Shown: positions 1 through 9,240, numbered from the stretch's first letter. The stretch: DNA of 64,000 nt from GCA-2746605 sp963704835 (GCA_963704835.1 CAVPHW010000032.1:244921-308920), one strand, 5' to 3'. Program-made: numbers and translations. The notes: generated from the sequence alone by a model not told the origin.

Positions 1-719
1 TCTGCGCGTTAATTCAGAATAAATATAATGTTGATACTGTTCCTCATGTAATTTGTCAAGGTTTTACAAAAGAAGAAACAGAAGATTTTTTAATTGAGCT
101 TCATTATTTAGGAATAGAAAACGTTCTAGCAATAAGAGGCGATGAAAGTGGCTTTAGCAAACCTGTAAAATTTGGAAGAAGTACAAATAATTATGCTTCA
201 GACTTGGTTAAACAAATTTCTGACTTAAATAAAGGGAAGTACTTAGAAGAATCTTTGCTTGATGCTGAACCCATGAAATTTGGAATAGGAATCAGTGGTT
301 ATCCCGAAAAACATTTTGAAGCTCCCAATCTTCAAACAGATATAAACTACACAAAGAAAAAAATAGATTCAGGTGCAGATTATATTGTAACTCAAATGTT
401 TTATGAGAACCAAAGTTATTTTAATTATCTGGAAATGTGCAGAAAAAGTGGGATTAGTGTCCCAATAATTCCAGGTCTTAAAATTATTACGTCAAAAAAA
501 CAGTTAAACAGTTTACCTTCCAATTTTTATGTTGATATACCAAGCACGCTTGCAGATGAAATTAATTCTGCTAAACCCGAACATGTTTCACAAATTGGAA
601 TTGAATGGGCATTTAAACAAGTTGAAGAATTAATAAATGCAAAAGTACCAGCAATACATTTTTATGTTATGCAAAATACTGAGCCAATAAAAATATTAAT
701 GAAAAAAATAGGACTTTAA
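1..719 (+). CDS. metF: methylenetetrahydrofolate reductase, 5'-truncated by window edge
   Basis: Reduces 5,10-methylene-THF to 5-methyl-THF using FAD, feeding methionine synthesis in the cytosol. The reading frame is open from base 3, so the start lies upstream of the window; the internal ATG at 204 is not the start. The visible part shows MetF-family signatures: VICQGFTKEE near the beginning, then the GIENVLAIRGDE strand-loop, and KIDSGADYIVTQMFYE, the barrel segment typical of the family. About 238 residues of a usual 290-320 are present, ending at a normal C-terminus (VPAIHFYVMQNTEPIKILMK). It leads a tightly packed plus-strand operon; the next gene begins 6 bases after the stop. The family assignment is firm; the N-terminus is unseen. 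Confidence 0.93.
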   Translation, partial: CALIQNKYNVDTVPHVICQGFTKEETEDFLIELHYLGIENVLAIRGDESGFSKPVKFGRSTNNYASDLVKQISDLNKGKYLEESLLDAEPMKFGIGISGYPEKHFEAPNLQTDINYTKKKIDSGADYIVTQMFYENQSYFNYLEMCRKSGISVPIIPGLKIITSKKQLNSLPSNFYVDIPSTLADEINSAKPEHVSQIGIEWAFKQVEELINAKVPAIHFYVMQNTEPIKILMKKIGL

Positions 720-725
720 TTCTAT

Positions 726-1742
726 ATGAAAATAGCAGGAAATAATAAATTGAATGCATCTTTAGGATTAAATAAAAAACTTAAATGGGGTATTGCAGGT
801 TGTGGCAAGTTTTCTGAAACTACATTTATTCCAACTTTACTTCAATTAAAGAAAAACTCTTTAGTATCAATTTATAGTTCAGATTTAAACAGATCGAAAG
901 AAATAGCAAATAAATTTTTTGCAAAGAACTATCATGATAATTTTGAAGAGTTTTTAAAAAATGATTTTGATATTCTTTATGTTGGAAGTGCAAATTTGGA
1001 TCACCATTGGCAGGTTGTAAAGGCAGCCAAGGCGAAGAAACATATACTGTGTGAAAAGCCTCTGGCCCTTACCTCAAAAGAAGCTCAAGAAATGGTAGAT
1101 GTTTGTAAAGAGAATAATGTTTTTCTATCAGTCAATTATGTCCACCGTTTTCATCCGCTCTGTGTTAAAGTTAAAGAAATTATTGAGAAGGGAATGATTG
1201 GCTCCATTGTTTCCGTCTCAACTTCATTTAATATAGATTATGAACCGGATGATAATTTTAGATTTGATCTTAAACAAAGTGGCGGAGGTGCTTTTAGAGA
1301 TTTAGGCACTCATATGATTGATTTATTGCGTTTTTTTGGTGGAGAAGTTAATGATATAACAGGATTTATTGATAATGTAGTTTATAAAAGTGAAGTTGAT
1401 GATTTTGCTGCAGCCGTAGTAAAATATGAAAAAGGTGGTTATGGATTTTTGAATGTATCTTATAATTCTAAACAAGCATTTAATAAAATAGATATAGTCG
1501 GTTCAAATGGGTCTTTAAGTATTGAAAATATTATAGGTCGTAAAAAGAAAGCAGGAAAACTCTCTATTGAGTTAGCTGGCGAAGCAAGAAGGGCATTTAG
1601 GAAACGAGCGAATAAACTTCTTCATGCGTTAAGAGCTTTACAAAAAGCAATTCTTTCTAATACCCAACCGAGTGTTACAGGTTCTGATGGATTAATTAAC
1701 ATGCAGATAATGGAAAAATTGGAAAGCAAATGTCTTCCATAG
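726..1742 (+). CDS. Gfo/Idh/MocA family NAD(P)-dependent oxidoreductase
   Basis: A 338-residue sugar- or cyclitol-type dehydrogenase of the Gfo/Idh/MocA family. Seen: an N-terminal Rossmann nucleotide-binding loop GIAGCGKFS (residues 22-30), the family hallmark CEKPLAL (about 109-115) whose Lys is the usual catalytic residue, and the C-terminal substrate half with GGGAFRDLGTHMID (186-199), where Asp192 and His196 sit at the usual active-site positions. The first about 18 residues before the Rossmann strand look like a loose extension, so a later start is possible, but no better SD-linked start is evident. It overlaps the following aldolase gene by 13 bases, suggesting translational coupling and perhaps a shared carbohydrate substrate. 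The substrate cannot be named from sequence. Confidence 0.88.
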   Translation: MKIAGNNKLNASLGLNKKLKWGIAGCGKFSETTFIPTLLQLKKNSLVSIYSSDLNRSKEIANKFFAKNYHDNFEEFLKNDFDILYVGSANLDHHWQVVKAAKAKKHILCEKPLALTSKEAQEMVDVCKENNVFLSVNYVHRFHPLCVKVKEIIEKGMIGSIVSVSTSFNIDYEPDDNFRFDLKQSGGGAFRDLGTHMIDLLRFFGGEVNDITGFIDNVVYKSEVDDFAAAVVKYEKGGYGFLNVSYNSKQAFNKIDIVGSNGSLSIENIIGRKKKAGKLSIELAGEARRAFRKRANKLLHALRALQKAILSNTQPSVTGSDGLINMQIMEKLESKCLP

Positions 1743-2536
1743 AAGAACTTGTAAAGTATTGCCATAAAGTTTACGAAAAAGGATTTGTTTCAGCCACTGA
1801 TGGAAATCTCTCAATAAGGCTATCTGATAAATTAATTGCAATCACAAGATCAGGAATTAACAAAGGCGAAGTGAAGGAAGATGATATTGTAATTACTGAT
1901 TTGGAAGGTAATAAATTAGAAGGTTTCGGTCAGCCCTCCTCCGAAATTAAAATACATCTTTTGGCTTATAATGAAAGACATGATATCAATGCTGTTGTGC
2001 ATTGCCATCCAATTTATTCTACTGCAATCGCAACTGCTAATATGGATTTGACTAAACCTATTTTCCCTGAAGTAGTTTTAACAATTGGACCGGTTCCACT
2101 TTGTAAGTATGGAACTCCCTCAACAGAAGAATTGCCAAATAGTATGAAGCCTTACATTAAAGATAGTTGGGTAATGCTTCTGCAAAACCACGGGGCAGTT
2201 TCTTTTGGACGGGATATTTCCAACGCATTTTATAATTTGGAAAAAATTGAACATTCTGCTAAAATTCTTATTTTAACTAGAATTCTAGGTGGGGAAACTG
2301 CTTTATCTTCCGAGCAAGTAAAAAAACTTCGTGGTATTTCTGAACAGGCTTTTGGAATTAATTCCAATAGTTCTTCTAATAATAAACATCTACAAAACTT
2401 TACAGAAATTATTGAAGAGAGATTAAGAGCAAGGGCAGGTAATCCCAAATTTACAAATACTAACTTTGGTAGAAATTTTAAAACGGATTTACAAAACAGC
2501 AGTCTAAATAATATTATTTCAAAACTGATAAATTAA
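1730..2536 (+). CDS. class II aldolase/adducin family protein (fuculose-phosphate-aldolase-like)
   Basis: A 268-residue zinc-dependent aldolase-fold protein. Zinc ligands are recognisable as His91 and His93 in VVHCHPIYS and His154 in LLQNHGAVSFG; Glu72 in the PSSEIKIH segment fits the catalytic acid of fuculose- and ribulose-phosphate aldolase/epimerase enzymes. The N-terminal SATDGNLSIRL matches the family phosphate-binding loop. The conserved domain ends near residue 205; the last 60 residues are Asn/Ser-rich and low in conservation signals. The gene starts inside the 3' end of the oxidoreductase gene (13-base overlap), so the two are probably co-translated. Possible roles are phosphosugar aldolase, sugar epimerase or methylthioribulose dehydratase (MtnB-like); I cannot choose among them. 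Confidence 0.85.
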   Translation: MSSIEELVKYCHKVYEKGFVSATDGNLSIRLSDKLIAITRSGINKGEVKEDDIVITDLEGNKLEGFGQPSSEIKIHLLAYNERHDINAVVHCHPIYSTAIATANMDLTKPIFPEVVLTIGPVPLCKYGTPSTEELPNSMKPYIKDSWVMLLQNHGAVSFGRDISNAFYNLEKIEHSAKILILTRILGGETALSSEQVKKLRGISEQAFGINSNSSSNNKHLQNFTEIIEERLRARAGNPKFTNTNFGRNFKTDLQNSSLNNIISKLIN

Positions 2537-2565
2537 TTTTTCAATAATTATAAAAATTTACTTAT

Positions 2566-3564
2566 ATGAATAGAAATGACATATCTATTGCAATTCTTGT
2601 TGGCGGAACTTCTCCTGAAAGAGCAGTTTCAAAAGAGTCAGGAAAAGCAATGTACGAAGCAGTTAAAACTCTAGGTTATAAAGTTAGATTGGTTGATCCA
2701 GGGTATGGTCTTAATCAACCAACAAAAATAGAAGATTTTTTTAATGATTGTGAATATGGCATACTTTCAAATGAAAATATAATATCATCAATCAATTCTC
2801 CTTTATTTAATGAGGTTGATTTAGCGCTTCTTGCACTTCATGGTAAATGGGGAGAAGATGGAATAATTCAATCACTTTTAGAATTGAAAGGAACTAAATA
2901 TACTGGCTCTGGGGTTTTGGGAAGTTCTCTTTCAATGGATAAAGCAAAATCTAAAATAATATTTAATCATTTTGGAGTTTCAACCCCAAAGTGGATTGAG
3001 ACGGATAGGTATGTTAATCTGGCAGAATTAAATACTCAAATTTTAGATTCAATTAAATATCCATGCATAGTAAAACCCAATGATCAAGGTTCTACGATTG
3101 GCTTATCAAAGTGTAATGCTCCTGATGAGTTGGAAGAATGTATAAAATTAGCGTCACAATTTTCTATTGGTATTTTATTAGAAGAATATATAGTTGGGAA
3201 GGAATTAGCTGTTGGTATTGTAAAAGATGTTGAATTGCCAATTCTTGAGATTATTCCAAAGCATGAACTCTATGATTATGAATGTAAATATACAGATGGC
3301 ATGTGTGAATATATTGTTCCGGCTTCTCTAGATAAAGCGGTAGAACAGGAGCTTCAAAAGCAAGCTTTCTTGGCATTTGACTCACTTGGATGTAAAGACT
3401 ACAGCAGAGTTGATTTTAGAGTTACAGAAGAAGGCAAGCCATATTGCTTCGAAGTAAACACTTTGCCCGGAATGACATCCCATAGTTTATTACCCAAAAT
3501 GGCAAAAGCAACAGGAATAAGTTTTGAAGAACTTGTAGATATTATTATTCAGTCTGCATTATGA
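2566..3564 (+). CDS. ddl: D-alanine--D-alanine ligase
   Basis: Joins two D-Ala with ATP to make the dipeptide of peptidoglycan precursors. The 332-residue length is normal. Seen: the N-terminal AILVGGTSPERAVSKESG motif (Glu of SPE binds the first D-Ala), ALHGKWGEDGIIQSLLELKGTKYTGSG, the ATP-grasp core with YPCIVKPNDQGSTIGLSK, and the C-terminal YCFEVNTLPGMTSHSLLP, which contains the Mg-binding Glu/Asn and the substrate-binding loop. It sits between the class II aldolase gene and an FtsB-like division gene, with a 4-base ATGA overlap to the latter; a wall-synthesis gene next to a divisome gene is a common arrangement. Confidence 0.97.
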   Translation: MNRNDISIAILVGGTSPERAVSKESGKAMYEAVKTLGYKVRLVDPGYGLNQPTKIEDFFNDCEYGILSNENIISSINSPLFNEVDLALLALHGKWGEDGIIQSLLELKGTKYTGSGVLGSSLSMDKAKSKIIFNHFGVSTPKWIETDRYVNLAELNTQILDSIKYPCIVKPNDQGSTIGLSKCNAPDELEECIKLASQFSIGILLEEYIVGKELAVGIVKDVELPILEIIPKHELYDYECKYTDGMCEYIVPASLDKAVEQELQKQAFLAFDSLGCKDYSRVDFRVTEEGKPYCFEVNTLPGMTSHSLLPKMAKATGISFEELVDIIIQSAL

Positions 3565-3872
3565 AAAAAGTAAGCAATAAAAAAGATCGATTGATTACTT
3601 GGCTGTATTTTGTAATTTTAATTTTTTTAATACTGTTTTTATTCTTTAATAAATACGGTCTCTTGAAATATTTTGAACTCAAAAGTGAAATAAACACAAT
3701 TGAGAGAAAGGTCGAAAGCTCAAAAGAAGAGATTGAGAAAATGAATAAGAAAATTAATTCACTAAAAAATAGCGAGAAGGAACTAGAAAAAGTCGCTCGT
3801 GAAAAATTCTTGATGAAGAAAAAGAATGAGAAAGCGTTTAAATTTATTGATAAAAATGATTCACTAAAGTGA
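3561..3872 (+). CDS. FtsB/DivIC-family septum formation protein
   Basis: A 103-residue bitopic membrane protein: basic N-terminus (KKVSNKKDR), one hydrophobic segment at about residues 13-30, then a coiled coil (about 37-85) rich in Glu/Lys with heptad spacing, and a conserved-type end LEKVAREKFLMKKKNEKAF resembling the FtsB/DivIC consensus E.iaRe.l.m.k..E. In that family it links FtsL and FtsQ at the division site. It overlaps ddl by ATGA and rarA by GTGA, so all three are translationally coupled. Family placement rests on architecture and the C-terminal motif. Confidence 0.82.
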   Translation: MKKVSNKKDRLITWLYFVILIFLILFLFFNKYGLLKYFELKSEINTIERKVESSKEEIEKMNKKINSLKNSEKELEKVAREKFLMKKKNEKAFKFIDKNDSLK

Positions 3873-5170
3873 ATAACACTAAAAGACAAATCCCACAGAT
3901 TCCACTTGCCGAAAGAATTAGACCAAGAACTCTTGCTGAATTTAGAGGACAAAAAAAAATAGTTGGTCCGGGTAAACCTATTAGTTTAATGATTGAAAAT
4001 GATTCCTTAAGTTCATTTATTTTATGGGGACCACCAGGTACCGGAAAGACAACCATTGCCAGAATAATATCTGAGACAACACTTTCAGAGTTCCACCAAA
4101 TGAATGCTGTATCTGCAGGGGTTAAAGAGGTTCGAGAGGTTATTGCGCTTGCAAAAATCAATAAAGATAATTTTAATAAACGTACAATATTGTTCATCGA
4201 TGAGATTCACAGATTTAATAAAGGTCAACAAGATGCTTTACTTTCAGCTGTTGAATCTGGTCTTTTAACATTAATTGGTGCAACTACCGAGAACCCTTCT
4301 TTTGAAGTAATTCCGGCATTAAGATCCCGAGCAAGAGTTTATGTTTTAGAAGAATTAACTAAAGAAGATCTAATAGAAATTTTAGATTATGCGGTTACCG
4401 AAGATGAATTTTTGAAAACGTTTAAGATTGAAGAGATAGAAAGAGATTATTTAATCTATGTAAGTGGTGGAGATGCGAGAACTCTATTAAACATACTTGA
4501 ATCAGTATTTAATCAGCAGTTAAATTCCAATCGGGTTTTTATCAACCAAAAAAATATTGATAATGTTCTTCAACAAAAAAGAATTAATTATGATAAAAAT
4601 GGTGAAGAACACTATAATATTATTTCAGCATTTATTAAAAGTTTGAGAGGTAGTGATCCCGATGCAGCTCTTTATTGGATGGTAAGGATGCTTGAAGGGG
4701 GTGAAGATCCTAAATTTATTGCTAGAAGAATGTTGATTTTAGCTTCGGAAGATATTGGGAATGCATCTCCAAATGCGTTGGTTATTGCAGAAGCTACATT
4801 CAAAGCAATTGAAAATATTGGTATGCCGGAAGCGAGAATTATTCTTGCACAATGTGCAACCTATTTAGCTGCACAACCGAAAAGTAATGCAGCTTACTCC
4901 GCAATTCTTAAAGCCTATGAAGAAGTAAGAAAAGGAAATAATGAACCGGTTCCGTTACATTTAAGAAATGCACCAACAAATTTGATGAAAAGTTTAGATT
5001 ATGGTAAAAACTATAAATATGCACATGATTTTGATAATCACTTTGTTGAAGAAAACTACTTTCCTGAGAGATTAAAGGGAACTCAATATTATTTCCCTAG
5101 TGAAAATGGACAAGAGAAAAAGCTGAAAGAGAGATTGATATTTTTGTGGAAGAAATTAAAAAAATATTAG
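3869..5170 (+). CDS. rarA: replication-associated recombination protein A (MgsA/RarA AAA+ ATPase)
   Basis: A 433-residue clamp-loader-like AAA+ ATPase acting at stalled replication forks. Walker A GPPGTGKTT lies at residues 54-62 and Walker B with FIDEIHRFNKGQQD at about 109-122. The sensor-1 region (LIGATTENPSFEVIPALRSR) with the Arg finger and the C-terminal MgsA tetramerisation domain (GSDPDAALYWMVRMLEGGEDPKFIARR) are diagnostic. The start is GTG, overlapping the stop of the FtsB-like gene as GTGA; the next downstream ATG would remove conserved sequence. It ends the plus-strand operon and converges with dprA with only 2 bases between stop codons. Confidence 0.96.
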   Translation: MNNTKRQIPQIPLAERIRPRTLAEFRGQKKIVGPGKPISLMIENDSLSSFILWGPPGTGKTTIARIISETTLSEFHQMNAVSAGVKEVREVIALAKINKDNFNKRTILFIDEIHRFNKGQQDALLSAVESGLLTLIGATTENPSFEVIPALRSRARVYVLEELTKEDLIEILDYAVTEDEFLKTFKIEEIERDYLIYVSGGDARTLLNILESVFNQQLNSNRVFINQKNIDNVLQQKRINYDKNGEEHYNIISAFIKSLRGSDPDAALYWMVRMLEGGEDPKFIARRMLILASEDIGNASPNALVIAEATFKAIENIGMPEARIILAQCATYLAAQPKSNAAYSAILKAYEEVRKGNNEPVPLHLRNAPTNLMKSLDYGKNYKYAHDFDNHFVEENYFPERLKGTQYYFPSENGQEKKLKERLIFLWKKLKKY

Positions 5171-5172
5171 AA

Positions 5173-6291
5173 TTAAATTTTAATAAATGATTTCCCTGGA
5201 AGCTGTTTAACATAGTTACTAAATTCCAAAGTAAGCAAATGAACAAGACAATCAGAAGAATTTATATTAGATTCTTTTGAAATTAGGTCAATATGTTTTG
5301 GTTCTGCAGAAAGAGTATTATAAATTTTTTGTTCAAACATATTTAAGTCTTCGGCAGGTTTCGCAATATTTTTACCAATTGCCGGTAAGATTTTTAGTTT
5401 TAATTCATCAAGTATGTCATCACAATTTCTCACTAGTTTGGCTTCACCTTTTTGAATCAAAATATTAGTGCCTTCACTTTGGATTACTCCAAGATTTCCT
5501 GGAATTGCAAAAACCTCTCTATTTTGTTCAAGTGCAAAACTAGCAGTTTGTAAAGCTCCACCGCTTACTTTAGTTTCGACAACTAAAGTTCCTAAAGACA
5601 TTCCACTTATAATTCTATTCCTTTTGGGAAAATTTTGTGCATCCGGTTTTGTCCCAAGTACATATTCAGAAATTACGGCACCACTTTCAACTATCCTATC
5701 ATATAATTTTCTATTTTCTGCAGGATAAATCACATCCAATCCCGAACCAATTATAGCATAAGTTTTACCATTCCCTTTAAGTGCGCCCCAATGAGCTGAT
5801 GAATCAATTCCTCTTGCCATACCACTTACTACAGCTATATTATTGCTTGCCAATTCCGATGCAAATCTCTGAGCAATATTTTTTCCATATTGAGAGGGGG
5901 CTCTTGTTCCAACAATTGATACACAATTAGAATCATCTTTTATCAAAGAACCTTTATAATATAAGATGATTGGCGGTGCAAAAATATTTTTTAGTAGTTT
6001 AGGATAATTAGGAGACCAAAATGAAATCCAATTTGCATTTAATTTAAAAAGATTGTCCAACTCTTTTTCAGCAATTTTTGAAAAGTCTTCAAAGCCATCA
6101 ATCTTTTGAAGGATTCTATTTGCGAGGTTTTGGGATATTCCCTCAACATTTAGAAGAGATGAATAATTTGCATTAATTAGATTATCTAATGAATTGAATT
6201 TTGAAATAAGGTTGAAAAGTTTTCCTGGACCAACTCCTTCCACATCAAGAAGAAGTCTAAGTTTGGTAAATGTTTCTAATTTTTCGTTCAA
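5173..6291 (-). CDS. dprA: DNA-processing protein DprA
   Basis: Binds incoming single-stranded DNA and loads RecA during natural transformation; also present in non-competent bacteria. 372 residues. An N-terminal helix-hairpin-helix region (VEGVGPGKLFNLI and VEGISQNLANRI) is followed by the Rossmann-like DprA/Smf core: SIVGTRAPSQYGK, VVSGMARGIDSSAHWGAL, AIIGSGLDVIYPAENRKL, FPKRNRIISGMSLGTLVVE, and GALQTASFALEQNREVFAIPG. The C-terminal about 60 residues form a winged-helix-like DML1 domain (IYNTLSAEPKHIDLISKESN). It is the last gene of a minus-strand operon behind a EutN/CcmL-type protein (12-base gap), an unusual neighbour. Confidence 0.96.
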   Translation of the reverse strand: MNEKLETFTKLRLLLDVEGVGPGKLFNLISKFNSLDNLINANYSSLLNVEGISQNLANRILQKIDGFEDFSKIAEKELDNLFKLNANWISFWSPNYPKLLKNIFAPPIILYYKGSLIKDDSNCVSIVGTRAPSQYGKNIAQRFASELASNNIAVVSGMARGIDSSAHWGALKGNGKTYAIIGSGLDVIYPAENRKLYDRIVESGAVISEYVLGTKPDAQNFPKRNRIISGMSLGTLVVETKVSGGALQTASFALEQNREVFAIPGNLGVIQSEGTNILIQKGEAKLVRNCDDILDELKLKILPAIGKNIAKPAEDLNMFEQKIYNTLSAEPKHIDLISKESNINSSDCLVHLLTLEFSNYVKQLPGKSFIKI

Positions 6292-6303
6292 AACAGATTA
6301 CGG

Positions 6304-6579
6304 TTATTCTTTAATGTCTAAATCATCGACGATGGCAACTATCATAGTATTTACAGGTGAATTACTATGACCAAGAATTTGTTCAACTGCAGCACCTTCT
6401 TTAACCACAAGAACAATGTCTCCAATCCCAGAATCAATTAGATCTAAAGCAATTTCATCTTTAATTCCCATAAATTTTCCTTCAAGATCAATTTTTCTTA
6501 CTAATAGAAGTTTATGACCTTTAAGGTGAATATTCTTTTGGGTAGAAACTACGTTACCATTAACTCTTGCTAGAAACAT
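6304..6579 (-). CDS. EutN/CcmL-family (BMC-P) pentamer shell protein, orphan
   Basis: A 91-residue single-domain protein of the EutN/CcmL family, the pentameric vertex proteins of bacterial microcompartments. Seen: the N-terminal MFLARVNGNVVSTQKN strand, LKGHKLLLVRKIDLEGK, DSGIGDIVLVVKEGAAV, and the closing SPVNTMIVAIVDDLD, all in the family order and at normal length. No BMC-H hexamer gene, aldehyde dehydrogenase or other shell gene is in the window. It overlaps the end of the DUF3098 gene by 20 bases and is followed 12 bases later by dprA, so it belongs to that operon. Known family members vary in assembly state, so a role outside a compartment is possible; none is shown by sequence. Confidence 0.88.
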   Translation of the reverse strand: MFLARVNGNVVSTQKNIHLKGHKLLLVRKIDLEGKFMGIKDEIALDLIDSGIGDIVLVVKEGAAVEQILGHSNSPVNTMIVAIVDDLDIKE

Positions 6580-6832
6580 CGCTTGAAGTATTCCGTTTTT
6601 TATATAAGATAGAAAGTGGAAATATCACAATGTAAGCAACTAATAAAACAATTGGGGAATATGTTAAAGAAAGGACATTATCCCATGGGCCTTTGGACAT
6701 AAGGAAAAACCCTAATAATAACACAAATATTCCTCCAAAGAACAATACATAGTTTGTTTTATTCCAATAATTTTTAAAGGGCGATTGAATGATTCCCTTT
6801 TCAGATTTAAGTTTCCCTTTTACTTTTGCCAT
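6560..6832 (-). CDS. DUF3098-like two-TM membrane protein
   Basis: A 90-residue protein with a basic N-terminus and two hydrophobic segments (about residues 26-44 and 57-76) separated by a short MSKGPWDNVLSLTYSP linker, ending in a Lys/Arg and Ser-rich tail. Size and pattern (NYVLFFGGIFVLLLGFFLMS, then a Pro-containing second helix) fit the DUF3098 family found mainly in Bacteroidota; function unknown. I place the start at 6832 because AAGGA lies just upstream on the minus strand. An ATG 66 bases earlier is in frame but falls within a structured leader and adds an implausible N-terminus. First gene of the DUF3098-EutN-dprA operon. Confidence 0.72.
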   Translation of the reverse strand: MAKVKGKLKSEKGIIQSPFKNYWNKTNYVLFFGGIFVLLLGFFLMSKGPWDNVLSLTYSPIVLLVAYIVIFPLSILYKKRNTSSDVSSKS

Positions 6833-6858
6833 AATATAATCCTTATTATAATAATTAA

Positions 6859-6895
6859 AGCCCAGCGTTGGGGGAAACACTGGGCTAAACCCAAC
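6859..6895 (-). promoter_or_regulatory. structured leader with two mutually exclusive hairpins (candidate attenuator)
   Basis: In the 5' leader of the DUF3098-EutN-dprA transcript, 6886-6876 (AGCCCAGTGTT) pairs with 6869-6859 (AACGCTGGGCT), 11 positions with one G-U pair, followed by TTAATTATT. A second pairing, GTTGGG (6895-6890) with CCCAAC (6872-6867), uses bases inside the first stem and loop, so both cannot form fully. This is terminator/anti-terminator-like geometry. The T-tract is imperfect, so simple RNA stabilisation or protein binding is an alternative. Confidence 0.45.
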
Positions 6896-6930
6896 CATTA
6901 GATCAATATATCTTTAGAGTAAGGAACTGC

Positions 6931-6959
6931 AATATATACTAACTTAAAATATTAGTCAA
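6931..6959 (-). promoter_or_regulatory. sigma-70-type promoter for the DUF3098-EutN-dprA operon
   Basis: On the minus strand TTGACT (6959-6954) and TATATT (6936-6931) are separated by exactly 17 bases. The predicted start near 6924 would leave a leader of about 90 bases containing the hairpins at 6859-6895 before the ATG at 6832. Position and spacing are good; no experiment supports it. Confidence 0.55.
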
Positions 6960-6966
6960 GACCTTC

Positions 6967-7206
6967 TTATTTAATATCGTACACTATTTTTCTAATAGTA
7001 TCAAATTGTAAGTAAGGATGTTCTTCTCTCAAATATTCAATAGATTCACTTGCGCTTACATTGTTTTGTCTCAGGTCTTTGAATTTTTTTCTAATTTGAT
7101 AATCTCTTAGCGACTTCTCATTGATTAAACCTTTACTAGTAAGAGTTGTGAAAGTTTCATCACTGATAAATTCAGAAAGGGGATTGTTGCTTGAATTGAA
7201 AAACAC
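6967..7206 (-). CDS. hypothetical protein, 79 aa
   Basis: I do not recognise this protein. It is 79 residues, soluble, charged and predicted mostly helical, with KSLRDYQIRKKFKDLRQNN in the centre and a closing SIEYLREEHPYLQFDTIRKIVYDIK. The start is GTG with GAGG about 9 bases upstream. It ends 10 bases before the operon promoter at 6959 and reads away from the rRNA operon. Coding is supported by length, an SD-like motif and a protein-like composition, but not by any family match; a DNA- or RNA-binding helical bundle is only a guess. Confidence 0.55.
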   Translation of the reverse strand: MFFNSSNNPLSEFISDETFTTLTSKGLINEKSLRDYQIRKKFKDLRQNNVSASESIEYLREEHPYLQFDTIRKIVYDIK

Positions 7207-7520
7207 GGCTAACCTCGCGTAATTTGTTAAAAGATTAATAGTAGCCGTTGTTTATATAGTAACTCCAAAATTTTAATGCAATTTGAGAATAATTAATAAT
7301 AAAAGCAATGAAAAAAATAATGACCTAAAACTCTTTAATATTTCAAAAGAATAGTATTCTTTTCTTATCTAATTTATGTAGACATGAGAAAAAAATGATA
7401 TAAACATAACAAATAAATAGAAAAAGGCTTTTAAACATTGCATAGATCTAAAATTAATATTACATTTGAAGCCCTCATAAAAATGAAAATTTGATGAGGA
7501 AAAAATTTTGATAGAAAGTT
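7207..7520. other. gene-free stretch upstream of the rRNA operon
   Basis: About 310 bases of very AT-rich sequence between the 79-aa gene and the rRNA promoter. I see no convincing reading frame, RNA gene or terminator. TTTCAAAAGAATAG and ATTCTTTTC around 7340-7363 form a loose inverted repeat of uncertain meaning. Confidence 0.4.
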
Positions 7521-7560
7521 AAAAAAAATACTTGACTTACAAAACCGAAACAGGTATTTT
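7521..7560 (+). promoter_or_regulatory. rRNA operon promoter with A-tract (UP-element-like)
   Basis: TTGACT (7532-7537) and TATTTT (7555-7560) are spaced by 17 bases, and an eight-A tract (7521-7528) abuts the -35 element like an UP element. It lies about 95 bases before the mature 16S 5' end, upstream of the boxA and processing stem, as expected for a strong rRNA promoter. Confidence 0.65.
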
Positions 7561-7580
7561 AGAAGTCTGTATTTGAAACA

Positions 7581-7599
7581 GTTCTTTGACAGATTGAGC
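7581..7599 (+). promoter_or_regulatory. boxA-like rRNA antitermination site upstream of 16S
   Basis: GTTCTTTGACAGATTGAG resembles bacterial boxA (TGCTCTTTAACA in E. coli), the NusB/NusE loading site. A near copy, GTTCTTTGAAAGATTGA, occurs at 9513-9529 before the 23S gene. A paired occurrence before both large rRNAs is the usual arrangement. Confidence 0.6.
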
Positions 7600-7619
7600 G
7601 ACTAAATAAAAATTTAGTG
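7588..7619 (+). other. 16S processing stem, 5' arm
   Basis: Complementary with small bulges to 9211-9240 downstream of 16S: GACAG, GAGCGAC, AAATAA and TTTAGTG on this side match CACTAAAA, ATTT, GTCGCTC and CTGTC on the other. Together they would form the long helix enclosing pre-16S that RNase III usually cuts. Confidence 0.7.
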
Positions 7620-7656
7620 TTAGCAAATTTAAGATTACGTCAATTTTTAAAATAAT

Positions 7657-9196
<1,540 letters not shown>

Positions 9197-9210
9197 AGAG
9201 TAATCGCTTA

Positions 9211-9240
9211 CACTAAAATTATTTGTCGCTCTATTCTGTC
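9211..9240 (+). other. 16S processing stem, 3' arm
   Basis: Pairs with 7588-7619 (see that entry). It lies 16 bases after the mature 16S end and before tRNA-Ile, so cleavage here separates 16S from the spacer tRNAs. Confidence 0.68.

Noticed and set aside
6304..6579. A bacterial microcompartment locus
   Set aside because: Only one shell protein is present; no hexamer, signature enzyme or second vertex gene lies in the window, so I report an orphan protein, not a compartment.
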